Shown here: positions 1 to 6,947 of the stretch, in pieces
Numbering within the stretch: the stretch's first letter is position 1
Layout of the letters: each line of letters begins with the position of its first letter
Assembly: GCA_012800565.1 (NCBI GenBank)
Contig: JAAZIZ010000054.1
Coordinates: forward strand, 1-9,984
Source of the DNA: Lentisphaerota bacterium
GTDB lineage: Bacteria > Verrucomicrobiota > Lentisphaeria > Oligosphaerales > Oligosphaeraceae
DNA length: 9,984 nt
Direction of reading: 5' to 3'
Notes under the pieces: generated by a model
Seen by the model: only the letters and a program-made list of their open reading frames with translations
What the model was told of the DNA's origin: nothing
Database searches by the model: none
Position numbers and translations under genes: made by a program

Positions 1-141
1 CCCGCCGCAACAACACGTCGTAGTAGCGGTATCAAGGTCTTTGCCGCGGTAACCAAAGGCGCTGCCGTCGTATTCCTCAAAACGGATTTCGGCATAATCA
101 GCCGGGCAGCCCTGCAAGGCTGCGAGAAGTCGGTCTTTCAT
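1..141 (-). CDS. TldD/PmbA-family protein, N-terminal fragment (runs off left edge)
   Basis: Only the first 47 codons are visible, reading leftward from an ATG at 141; the rest lies beyond position 1. The fragment begins MKDRLLAALQGCPADYAEIR and continues with FEEYDGSAFGYRGKDLDTAT. The pattern ADYAEIRxEE, followed by a stretch ending in an aromatic-Arg-Gly-Lys-Asp-Leu segment, resembles the N-terminal domain of TldD/PmbA proteins. These are zinc-dependent peptidases or modulators known for antitoxin (CcdA) and microcin B17 processing. The start is well supported by a strong Shine-Dalgarno sequence, AGAGGA, on the minus strand at 150-145. The gene begins 10 bp after the stop of the membrane-protein gene, so it is very likely the third gene of the leftward DUF58 operon. 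The catalytic HExxxH-type region, if present, is outside the window, so the family call rests on the N-terminus only. Confidence 0.6.
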   Translation of the reverse strand, partial: MKDRLLAALQGCPADYAEIRFEEYDGSAFGYRGKDLDTATTTCCCGG

Positions 142-151
142 GATTCCTCTA

Positions 152-934
152 TTATTCAGGGTGATATATGACCTTGCCAGGATTGCGCAGAAGAGCGCAA
201 CGAATTTTTTGCCGCACCAGGTCAAAAAGCTCCGGCTGACCCGGTGTGGCCTGGAAGCAAAGACGGTTCAACTGTATAGACAACTCCGGCTGCCCGCCGG
301 CCAGGCTGCGGTGGCTGTGCCAGCAGCGCCGCAGCAGCAGTGCATTGTCCGGGCTGTAGCGCAGAGCCGCCAGCCAGCGCAGTGTCCGCGCTTGCGGCCG
401 ACGCCAGCGCCAGAGCTGCCCCAACAGGTCCGCCAGGACGCACAGCAGCGCCAGAGCGACAAACCAGCGGGCAATCTGAGACTCTCCGCCCGCCGCCGCA
501 GTGGCCGTGACTGCCTGCAGACCTTGCAAACCCTCCCGCGGCTGCACTGCGGGCAATGTGGCGCTAAAGGCAGTCTGCCCGGAGCCATGCAGAGTCAGTT
601 CGCCGACTGGGCAGAACTGCACCGCCCAGAATTTTCGGCTTAGCTGCCACTGCCAGCCGTGAACGCTGATTCCCTTCCAGTCGCAACTCCAAGGGGTGAA
701 CTCCCAGCCGGCGGGCGCGGCTATGTTCCAGGCCGCGCTCTGCGGCCGGCACCAGGAGCAAAGCTGCACGGTAATTTCTCCCGGCACGCCGAGATGCGCC
801 TCAGCCGGCAGGCTGATTTCCGGTTCCGTAGCCAGAGGCGGCAGCTGCCACAGCCACAGCCCGGCGGCACAGAATGCCAGCACACAGCCGGCTGCCAACA
901 ATCCCCGCCTGACAAACAGGGCCGGAAAATTCAT
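152..934 (-). CDS. Two-pass membrane protein of unknown function in a DUF58 operon
   Basis: This 260-residue protein is not one I recognise by sequence. Residues 11-30 form a hydrophobic signal-anchor (GLLAAGCVLAFCAAGLWLWQ). Residues 31-150 are probably an extracytoplasmic, Trp- and Cys-rich domain; several cysteines (59, 62, 84, 108) could form disulfides. Residues 156-173 form a second membrane segment, followed by an Arg-rich flank (WRWRRP) and an 85-residue cytoplasmic tail. This layout (N-terminal anchor, periplasmic beta-type domain, second helix, helical tail) resembles the BatD or DUF4381-type membrane partners often encoded beside MoxR/DUF58 genes, but that is inference from context. 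The start is firm: GGGGAGG lies at 946-940 on the minus strand, 5 nt before the ATG. The ATGA overlap with the DUF58 stop implies translational coupling. The TldD-like gene follows 10 bp downstream. Confidence 0.75.
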   Translation of the reverse strand: MNFPALFVRRGLLAAGCVLAFCAAGLWLWQLPPLATEPEISLPAEAHLGVPGEITVQLCSWCRPQSAAWNIAAPAGWEFTPWSCDWKGISVHGWQWQLSRKFWAVQFCPVGELTLHGSGQTAFSATLPAVQPREGLQGLQAVTATAAAGGESQIARWFVALALLCVLADLLGQLWRWRRPQARTLRWLAALRYSPDNALLLRRCWHSHRSLAGGQPELSIQLNRLCFQATPGQPELFDLVRQKIRCALLRNPGKVIYHPE

Positions 935-1779
935 GACAACCTCCCCTGCAGGAACTGGCGCACCGCTTCCAGCACCGTCTGCACCGGGGTCAAGGTAAAG
1001 TACTGTGCTCCGCAGGAGCGAATGGCAGTACAGCAGTCTTCAGCCTGGCAGGCGGTTGCCCGGCCCGCACTGCCGGTGTGGCACAAGCTCCGTTGGGAGC
1101 TCTCCGCATCCTGCACCGCCAGCCAGAAACCCTCCGGCAGAGATGCCAGGGGCTCGACCTTGATATGGGCGACAATGACCTCGTGCCGGGAGGCCAGACG
1201 CTGCAGCGCCGGCTGATAACCCGTCGCGTATAAATCGCTGAACACAATGATGCGCGCCGGCCGGCGCTGCACATTCTGCAGCCAGGTGAATACATGCGCG
1301 AGATCCGTCCTGCGCCCCAATGGCTGCAGTTCCTGCAGGCCAGCGATTACACGACCAGCCTGACGCAGGCCACGGGCCGGTGCCAGGCGCTGTTCCAGGC
1401 GGTCGCTGAAGCAGAGCAGACCAAGTGGGTCCTGGGTCCAGGCCGCGCAATAAGCGAACAGCCCGGCTGCCTCACAGAGCAACGGCCAGGCCTGAGGCTG
1501 GTGGAACAGCGAGGCCGAACAGTCGCAGGCCAACAGCAGAGGCAATTCCCGGTCTTCCTGGTAGCGCCGGCTGTAGGTCCGCCCGCTGCGCAGAGTAGCC
1601 CGCCAGTCGATGCTGCGTGCATCGCTGCCAGGCTGGTACTCGCTGAGTTCCGCGAATTCCAATCCCCGGCCTTGGAAACTGCTGGCATACAAACCGGCCA
1701 ACGACTGTCGGGCTGTCCGCGCCAGGCGCAAAGACAGCAGCCGGACCAGTTCCTGAATTGATGATGAACTGTACATCAT
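931..1779 (-). CDS. DUF58-domain protein (MoxR-associated, vWA-like)
   Basis: This 282-residue protein belongs to the DUF58 family, vWA-like proteins usually encoded next to MoxR ATPases and thought to act as substrate adaptors in envelope or enzyme maturation. Diagnostic features are GRGLEFAELSEYQPG (residues 37-51), SIDWR (56-60), the RRYQEDREL segment (71-79) and a MIDAS-like DxSxS at 86-90 (DCSAS). No membrane helix is evident, so it is probably cytoplasmic or membrane-associated through its partner. I chose the ATG at 1779 (protein MMYSSSSIQELV) because family members begin shortly before the LVRLL-like helix. An upstream in-frame ATG at 1818 would add 13 residues, but it lies inside the 1814-1837 inverted repeat. 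Neither start has an obvious Shine-Dalgarno. It overlaps the next gene by 4 bp and is divergent from the moxR-like gene. Confidence 0.9.
   Translation of the reverse strand: MMYSSSSIQELVRLLSLRLARTARQSLAGLYASSFQGRGLEFAELSEYQPGSDARSIDWRATLRSGRTYSRRYQEDRELPLLLACDCSASLFHQPQAWPLLCEAAGLFAYCAAWTQDPLGLLCFSDRLEQRLAPARGLRQAGRVIAGLQELQPLGRRTDLAHVFTWLQNVQRRPARIIVFSDLYATGYQPALQRLASRHEVIVAHIKVEPLASLPEGFWLAVQDAESSQRSLCHTGSAGRATACQAEDCCTAIRSCGAQYFTLTPVQTVLEAVRQFLQGRLS
940..946 (-). promoter_or_regulatory. Strong ribosome binding site for the membrane-protein gene
   Basis: The minus strand reads GGGGAGG here, 5 nt before the ATG at 934. It lies inside the last codons of the DUF58 gene, so ribosomes finishing that gene are placed at the next start. 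It fixes the start at 934. Confidence 0.8.
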
Positions 1780-2015
1780 GGCGAGGCAAAAATAGCGAAA
1801 AACACTGCCCAAAGGCATTTTTTAGGAAAAAAATGCCGTAGCAACTGGAAAGTTGGCAATTGTGTAACATAATATCTGGATTGCATTTTTCATCTTCCGG
1901 ACAGGCCTTTTACGGAAATCCCGCTCCACGGCTGGCCATTCCCGGTCTGCTCTTCACCGTTGCGGCACTGCGTGTTGTTTAAGCCGGTGCCGATTGTCAG
2001 TCAGATTTGCGCCGT
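1780..2015. promoter_or_regulatory. Divergent intergenic region between DUF58 and moxR-like genes
   Basis: This 236-bp spacer must hold the leftward promoter for the DUF58 operon and probably a rightward promoter for the moxR-like gene. It contains the 24-bp hairpin at 1814-1837, a small inverted repeat CAACT/AGTTG at 1842-1846 and 1851-1855, and the most A+T-rich stretch nearby (about 1853-1892, with CATAAT at 1868-1873). I could not find a -35/-10 pair with good spacing on either strand, so the promoters are inferred from gene orientation only. No credible small gene is visible in it. Confidence 0.4.
1814..1837. repeat. Perfect 10-bp inverted repeat in the DUF58 leader
   Basis: The arms are GGCATTTTTT (1814-1823) and AAAAAATGCC (1828-1837), separated by the 4-nt loop AGGA. 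The repeat is fully complementary, begins 35 bp upstream of the chosen DUF58 start at 1779, and points into both transcripts. It could be an operator for a dimeric regulator or a leader hairpin. It is not a typical terminator, because the stem is A/T-rich with only three G/C pairs at the base. Confidence 0.6.
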
Positions 2016-3020
2016 ATGAACAGCACTGCTCAAAATTTCGCCTCCGAAACCGCTTTCCTCACCGACCTCAAGGAGATGATCGGCACAGTCCTGGTCGGTC
2101 AGGAGCAGCTCCTGGACGGGATGCTGATCGGGTTGCTGACCGGCGGGCATATCCTGATTGAGGGCCTGCCGGGATTGGCCAAGACCCTGGCTGTAAAAAC
2201 GTTGGCCCAGGCCGTCGGCGGCAGCTTTGCCCGCTTGCAGTTCACTCCCGATTTGCTGCCCTCTGATATCATCGGCAGCACAGTCTATCGTCCGGAAGAC
2301 CAGAGCTTCGTGGCTAAAATCGGCCCTCTGGCGGCAAATATCGTGCTGGCAGACGAGATCAACCGTGCCCCTGCCAAGACCCAGAGTGCGCTGCTGGAGG
2401 CGATGCAGGAGCACCAGGTTACCATCGGCTCAGAGACCATCGCCATGCCGGAACCTTTCCTGGTCATTGCTACCCAGAATCCCCTGGAGCAGGCCGGCAC
2501 CTACCCGCTGCCCGAGGCGCAGAAAGACCGTTTTCTGCTGCGTCTGAAGCTGTCCTACCCCAGCCGGGCGGAGGAGCGCCAGATTCTGACCCGCATGGGC
2601 TGCACCTCGCCGGTGCATTCTGTCCAGCCGGTCACCAGCCCGGCCCAGATTCTCTCCGCCCGCGCCCTGCTGGATGCGGTTCATGTTTCCCCGGTCCTGC
2701 ATGAGTATCTGCTGGACCTGATTATCGCCACCCGGCCGGGCGAAAGCCGGCATCTGTCTGCCAACCAGCAGGGTTTGAGCTTCTCCGCGGAAGAGCACCT
2801 GGAAACTGGCGCCTCACCTCGGGCTGCGGTAGCGCTGCTGCTGGCCGGCAAGGGCATGGCGCTGCTGCACGGCCGCGATTATCTGCTCCCGGAAGACCTG
2901 CAGGCGGTCCTGCCCTGGGTGCTCGCCCACCGTCTGGTGCTGAATTTTACTGCTGAAGCCGCTGGCCTCACTCCCGAAGACCTCTGCGGGCAGCTGCTGC
3001 GGGCAGTCAGGACACCATAA
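2016..3020 (+). CDS. MoxR-family AAA+ ATPase
   Basis: This 334-residue protein is a MoxR-type AAA+ ATPase, a chaperone-like family that with DUF58/vWA partners matures or activates other proteins, often at the envelope. Walker A is GLPGLAKT (residues 50-57); Walker B ends in LADE (111-114) and is followed by the family-typical INRAPAKTQSALLEAMQE (115-132). Sensor 1 is ATQNP (152-156) and the sensor-2 arginine lies in GASPRA (about residue 270). The length is normal for the family. I chose the ATG at 2016; a TTG at 2007 would add only three residues, and neither has a clear Shine-Dalgarno. The gene is divergent from its expected partner DUF58 and is followed after 59 bp by the capA-like gene, so it may head the rightward operon. 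Confidence 0.93.
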   Translation: MNSTAQNFASETAFLTDLKEMIGTVLVGQEQLLDGMLIGLLTGGHILIEGLPGLAKTLAVKTLAQAVGGSFARLQFTPDLLPSDIIGSTVYRPEDQSFVAKIGPLAANIVLADEINRAPAKTQSALLEAMQEHQVTIGSETIAMPEPFLVIATQNPLEQAGTYPLPEAQKDRFLLRLKLSYPSRAEERQILTRMGCTSPVHSVQPVTSPAQILSARALLDAVHVSPVLHEYLLDLIIATRPGESRHLSANQQGLSFSAEEHLETGASPRAAVALLLAGKGMALLHGRDYLLPEDLQAVLPWVLAHRLVLNFTAEAAGLTPEDLCGQLLRAVRTP

Positions 3021-3079
3021 TTAATAGTTACCGTTCGTTCTCCTGCTCTCTCCAACCATTTTCCTCTGAGATAATCCTG

Positions 3080-4240
3080 ATGAGCACATCTGCAAGTGCA
3101 ACCATGCTTATCGCCGGCGACCTGGCCCCCATCCGCAAATTTGCGCCGTTGATGGCATCTGCTCCGCTGTCTGTCTACGGCGATCTCCTGCCTCTGTTGC
3201 AGGATTCGGCTCTTAACATCGTGAACCTCGAATGCGCTCTGTCAGGCACCCAGTCAGTAGTCAAGAGCGGCACTGTCTTCCGGGGCTCGCCGGAGCATCT
3301 GCCCAGCCTGGCTCCGTTCCAGGTCGTGACCTTGGCCAATAATCACGTCTTCGACTACGGCGAAGAGGGCTTCGCGGATACCTGTGAACTGCTGTCCGCT
3401 CAAGGCATTAAATACCTCGGCGCCGGAAAAAACCGCCGCCAGGCCGAAGAACCCCTGCGCCTCGATTTCGCCGGCGAAAAAATCGCACTGCTGAATTTTT
3501 GTGAAGGCGAGGACTGCACTGCGGCAGGTCGTTCTTCGCCAGGAGTGTTCGGCTGGTCGCCGCAGCGGGCCTGTCAGCTGATACGCAGCCTGCGCCAGGA
3601 AGGCCGGCAGGTCTTTGTGATCGTCCATTGCGGGCTGGAATATATTCCTTTCCCACCACCGTATGTGCAAAATGCTTTCCGGCGCCTGGCCCGGGCGGGT
3701 GCGGCTGCGGTCATCGGGCATCACCCGCACGTCCCCCAAGGTATTGAATATTATCACGGCGTGCCCCTGGTGTACAGCTTGGGCAACTTCGCATTTTACC
3801 AGGAAACCAAGCTGTACTACCGCAAAATCGGCTATCTGCTGCGGGTGACCCTGGGCAAAGACCGGCGCTGGCAGTTCGAGCCGCTGCCTTACAGCATTGA
3901 GGATGACGGCCTGCACCGGCTCACCGGTGCCTGCCTGGAGGCTTTCCCGGCTCTGCTGCAAAGGCTCTCCGCTCCCTTGCCGAAGAATAATGCCCAGGCC
4001 TGGCATGGATTCCTGAAATACTACGGCCTGGCCGGCTTCCAGGAGGAGGTCGGGCGCATTATGGCCGTCCTGTCCGAAGACCCGGGCAAAGGGCTGGCGA
4101 TGTTCCGCAACCGCCTGTTGACCAAGCAGCACAGCGAACATTGGACCGCTTTCTTCAACCGTGGCATCAACCGCCAGCTGTCCGACGCCCCGGATTGGGC
4201 CTGGCAGCTCAACCAGGAGTACTTCACCAAACATGTCTGA
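3080..4240 (+). CDS. CapA-family (PGA_cap) metallophosphatase-like protein
   Basis: This 386-residue protein belongs to the CapA/PgsA family, calcineurin-like phosphoesterase relatives linked to poly-gamma-glutamate or capsule production. The metal-site motifs are intact: GDL with D14, NLE (49-51), LANNH (85-89) followed by FDYGEEG, VH (182-183), and GHHPHVPQG (213-221) with YSLGNF (232-237). KSGTVFRGSPE (62-72) is also family-typical. About 145 residues follow the catalytic core; their role is unknown to me. Unlike CapA/PgsA of Bacillus, the N-terminus shows no signal peptide or membrane anchor, so it is likely cytoplasmic. The ATG at 3080 has only a weak GAG-type Shine-Dalgarno; an ATG at 3104 (MLIAGDL) is an alternative. 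The racemase gene starts 8 bp before its stop. In vivo substrate unknown. Confidence 0.88.
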   Translation: MSTSASATMLIAGDLAPIRKFAPLMASAPLSVYGDLLPLLQDSALNIVNLECALSGTQSVVKSGTVFRGSPEHLPSLAPFQVVTLANNHVFDYGEEGFADTCELLSAQGIKYLGAGKNRRQAEEPLRLDFAGEKIALLNFCEGEDCTAAGRSSPGVFGWSPQRACQLIRSLRQEGRQVFVIVHCGLEYIPFPPPYVQNAFRRLARAGAAAVIGHHPHVPQGIEYYHGVPLVYSLGNFAFYQETKLYYRKIGYLLRVTLGKDRRWQFEPLPYSIEDDGLHRLTGACLEAFPALLQRLSAPLPKNNAQAWHGFLKYYGLAGFQEEVGRIMAVLSEDPGKGLAMFRNRLLTKQHSEHWTAFFNRGINRQLSDAPDWAWQLNQEYFTKHV

Positions 4241-5123
4241 GCAGCCTGCACGCATCGTGATCACCGATTCCGGTCTGGGTGGCTACAGCATCTGCGCCGG
4301 ACTGGCCGCGCGTTATGCCGGGCACCCCCTGGAACTGATTTACTTCAATGCCCAGCCCGAATATGACGGAGGATACAACAGCCTGAGCGGGCTGGAACAA
4401 CAGCTGCGCGTATTCGACAACGCTTTGCTGGCCATGCAGCAACACTGCCAGCCGCACTGCATCGCCATCGCCTGCAATACCCTCTCCGTACTCTATCCCC
4501 AGACTCAATTCGCCCGCCAGGCTCCACTGCCGGTATTTGACATCATCAACTGCGGTGTAGAAATGATCCTGGCGGCGGCGGCCGCCGACCCCGCCGCCGA
4601 CATCCTGATTCTGGGCACCTTGATCACTATCAAGTCGCAGGCGCACCGCAAGAAGCTTCTCGCTGCCGGCATCCCCGCAGCAAGGATTTTCGAACAGTCC
4701 TGCCACAGAATCGCCCTGATGCTTGAACATGATCTGCACAGCCAGGAGATGGAAATGCTGCTGGAATCATATCTGGTCGAAGCCTGCCAACGGCTGCCGG
4801 ACCCGCAGCGCCCCCTGCTGGCAGCGTTGTGCTGTACCCACTATCCCTATATCCAGGATACTTTCCAGCGCCTGCTGCAGAAACATCACCCCGGACCGGT
4901 TGCACTGCTCAATCCCAATCAAGCTTTCACGGCTTTGCCAGGGCTCGTCCCCGAGAACAGCCAGCCGGATGGGCACCCGGCTGCAGTCTCAGTCCTCTCC
5001 CTGGTACCTTTCCCCCCTGACACCCGGCAGAACATCAGCGCTGCCGTGGCCGGAATCTCTCCAGCCTGCGCTGCAGCCCTGCAGAATTATCAGCTCATTC
5101 CTGACCTTTTCGCGATCACCTGA
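4233..5123 (+). CDS. Asp/Glu racemase superfamily protein, glutamate-racemase-like
   Basis: This 296-residue protein matches cofactor-independent glutamate racemases (MurI), which interconvert L- and D-glutamate with two cysteines. Both are present: IACNTLS with Cys81 and CCTHYP with Cys201. The N-terminal substrate loop TDSGLGG (11-17) is also conserved. The region corresponding to the MurI segment DTARVPYG is altered (FNAQPEYDGGYNSL, 38-51), so substrate preference may differ from plain glutamate. Length is close to the family norm of about 265-285. I chose the ATG at 4233 because the conserved domain starts right after it; AGGAG at about 4216-4220 lies 12 nt upstream. The start overlaps the capA-like stop (ATGTCTGA), implying coupled translation. 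It could supply D-glutamate for peptidoglycan or for a polymer linked to the CapA homologue. Confidence 0.85.
   Translation: MSEQPARIVITDSGLGGYSICAGLAARYAGHPLELIYFNAQPEYDGGYNSLSGLEQQLRVFDNALLAMQQHCQPHCIAIACNTLSVLYPQTQFARQAPLPVFDIINCGVEMILAAAAADPAADILILGTLITIKSQAHRKKLLAAGIPAARIFEQSCHRIALMLEHDLHSQEMEMLLESYLVEACQRLPDPQRPLLAALCCTHYPYIQDTFQRLLQKHHPGPVALLNPNQAFTALPGLVPENSQPDGHPAAVSVLSLVPFPPDTRQNISAAVAGISPACAAALQNYQLIPDLFAIT
4571..4600. repeat. GGC/GCC-rich low-complexity tract inside the racemase gene
   Basis: A run of GGC/GCC triplets encodes an alanine-rich AAAAADPAAD segment (residues 114-123). It includes the 12-bp palindrome CGGCGGCCGCCG at 4576-4587. The tract would be prone to slippage and secondary structure; the reading frame is intact here. 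Confidence 0.6.
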
Positions 5124-5162
5124 ATGTCCTCGCCATAACCCACAGCCCCATATCAGAAAAAC

Positions 5163-5960
5163 ATGCTTCCTTTCATCACCAATCTGGCCCGTGAGGGCGG
5201 AGAACTGGCCCGCCAACTGCGCAGCAGTGTGCTGCAGGAGCAAAGCCAGATCGACTGCAAAAGCACTTTAAAGGACCTGGTGACTGCCGCCGATCGCCAG
5301 GTAGAAGAGTTTGTCAGTGCGGAAATCAGCCGGCGTTATCCTGACCACGGCATCTATGGTGAGGAAAAAGGCCGTACCAATCTCGACAGCCCCTACTGCT
5401 GGGTCATCGACCCCATCGACGGTACCGCAGCATATATCCACAACCAGCCCTTCTACAGCATCTCCATCGGCCTGCAGTATAACGGGCGCGGTCAGGCAGG
5501 AGCAGTGTACTGCCCGGTATTGCGGGAGCTCTTTTATGCCGAACGCGGACAGGGCGCTTTCTGCAACCAGCAGCCCATCCGGGTCATCAACCACGGAAAA
5601 CTGGCTGACTCCCACGTCAGCACCGGCTTCTCCTGTCTGCGGGCCGGCTGGGAGGCAATCAATAATCTGCCCTACTTCTGCGCCGTCGCCAAAGAAGCAC
5701 GCGAAATCCGCCGCTTCGGCTCCGCTGCCATGGACCTCTGCTACGTCGCCGCCGGCAAGATCGACGCTTTCTGGGAACTCAATCTGCAACCCTACGATAT
5801 CGCCGGCGGCACCATTATCCTTGAGGAGGCCGGCGGACAAATCTCGGATTTGCGGGGCGGCCCCGACTGGCCGCAGCAGGGTCTGCTGGCCAGCAACCGC
5901 GTCCTGCATCAAGAAATGCTGACTTTTTTCAGCGGCTATCAAAGACCGCTCTCAGTCTAA
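5163..5960 (+). CDS. Inositol monophosphatase family protein
   Basis: This 265-residue protein is an IMPase/SuhB-family Mg2+-dependent sugar phosphatase. The metal-binding motifs are present: GEE (66-68), WVIDPIDGT (80-88, with D83 and D86), and the C-terminal Asp in PYDIAGG (D212), where most relatives have WDxAAG; here the Trp is replaced by Tyr. RRFGSAAMDLCYVAAGKIDAF (183-203) is typical of the fold. The length is normal. Members dephosphorylate inositol phosphate, histidinol phosphate, fructose-1,6-bisphosphate or other sugar phosphates, and sequence alone does not decide which. It starts 39 bp after the racemase and is followed after 15 bp by a TIM-barrel gene, suggesting one operon acting on a phosphorylated small molecule. 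No clear Shine-Dalgarno precedes the ATG at 5163, although the conserved domain fits this start. Confidence 0.9.
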   Translation: MLPFITNLAREGGELARQLRSSVLQEQSQIDCKSTLKDLVTAADRQVEEFVSAEISRRYPDHGIYGEEKGRTNLDSPYCWVIDPIDGTAAYIHNQPFYSISIGLQYNGRGQAGAVYCPVLRELFYAERGQGAFCNQQPIRVINHGKLADSHVSTGFSCLRAGWEAINNLPYFCAVAKEAREIRRFGSAAMDLCYVAAGKIDAFWELNLQPYDIAGGTIILEEAGGQISDLRGGPDWPQQGLLASNRVLHQEMLTFFSGYQRPLSV

Positions 5961-5975
5961 CCAACAGGTAAAATC

Positions 5976-6848
5976 ATGCTCACCGACCCCAAACCCTCCA
6001 TCTGGAGCAGCGCCTGCCCTGACTTTGAGGCGATGCCCGAAATGCTCTCTGCCTGCAATCTGCATTACGCAGAATTAAGCATTAGGCATTCCGCCATCCT
6101 GGTGGAGCAGACTCCGGCCCAGTGGAAGAAATTCCGCCAGAAATGCGAGGACCTCGGGCTGTCCTTCCGGCAGGGACACCTGCGCAACCAAATTGATATC
6201 GCCACCTGCGACCGCCAGAAGAGCCAGGAAACCCTGGAGCTGCTGTACCGCTGGCTGGAGATGTATGAGACCCTGGGTATCACCGCAGGAGTCCTGCATC
6301 CCGGCGGCTGGGATGCACTTTACCAGGGCGTGGAGCCCGCCAGGATGCAGGCCGCCAGGGCAGAGTTTTTAGGTAAACTGGCCTCTTTCACTGCCTCCCT
6401 GCAGGTCACTGTCTGCCTGGAAAACATCCCGGATATCGCACCGGATTACGCCTCTCTGCAGGAAATGCTGGATTTGGCTCCTGCCGGCAGCCGCCTGGGA
6501 GTCTGCCTGGACACCGGACACTTGAATCTGACGACAGCTGATCCCGGCAATTTCATCCGCCAAGCCGGGCCGAAGTTGCTGGCTCTGCATTTAAATGACA
6601 ACTGCGGGGCCCAGGACCGTCCCCGGGATGCCATGGGCTACTGGTATCCTGACGATCTGCACCTGCTCCCTTTCTGGGGCAAACGAGCAGTAAACTGGAG
6701 TGAGGTCTTCACCGCACTGCAGGAGGTAAATTACCAAGGGCTGCTCAATTTCGAAATTCCCGGCGCAGTCGGGAATGCCTCGCTGCCCATCCGCCAGGCA
6801 ATATGCCGCTTTGTGCCGGAACTTACTGCCGCAATGCTCGAACTCTGA
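5976..6848 (+). CDS. Sugar phosphate isomerase/epimerase-type TIM barrel
   Basis: This 290-residue protein has the xylose-isomerase-like/AP-endonuclease-2 TIM-barrel pattern. Likely metal or active-site residues at the ends of beta strands are H68 (QGHLR), H108 (GVLHPGG), E149 (CLENIP), D179 and H182 (LDTGHLN), H205 (LHLNDN), D227/H229 (PDDLHLLPFWG) and E260 (NFEIPG). That is a full set for a divalent-metal enzyme. The superfamily includes sugar isomerases and epimerases, inosose dehydratase and endonuclease IV; the Gly- and Pro-rich LHPGG and the NDN loop favour a small-molecule enzyme over a nuclease. The substrate is unknown. The ATG at 5976 has AGG 7 nt upstream, a good Shine-Dalgarno. 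It is the last gene of the rightward run, followed by the repeat-rich spacer; no convincing terminator is visible. Confidence 0.85.
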   Translation: MLTDPKPSIWSSACPDFEAMPEMLSACNLHYAELSIRHSAILVEQTPAQWKKFRQKCEDLGLSFRQGHLRNQIDIATCDRQKSQETLELLYRWLEMYETLGITAGVLHPGGWDALYQGVEPARMQAARAEFLGKLASFTASLQVTVCLENIPDIAPDYASLQEMLDLAPAGSRLGVCLDTGHLNLTTADPGNFIRQAGPKLLALHLNDNCGAQDRPRDAMGYWYPDDLHLLPFWGKRAVNWSEVFTALQEVNYQGLLNFEIPGAVGNASLPIRQAICRFVPELTAAMLEL

Positions 6849-6947
6849 TGCGCTGCCCACTTTCCCGGGAATTGCCTGGGACGCAGGAGACGCATGAGTG
6901 AAACAGTGAGATAATGGAACAACGGGATATGCGATTTTAGCTTACCG

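Noticed and set aside
140..643. 167-codon plus-strand frame at the left end
   Set aside because: It lies opposite the membrane-protein gene, which has a strong ribosome site, membrane segments and operon context; the plus frame has none.
1294..1761. 155-codon plus-strand frame opposite DUF58
   Set aside because: The minus strand encodes unmistakable DUF58 motifs; the plus frame is Gln/Ala-rich noise.
3254..4264. 336-codon open frame antisense to the capA-like gene
   Set aside because: It mirrors a gene with complete CapA motifs; long antisense frames are common at this base composition, and its translation shows no recognisable domain.
5268..5942. 224-codon open frame antisense to the IMPase-family gene
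   Set aside because: The plus-strand frame carries all the phosphatase motifs; the antisense product has no family features.
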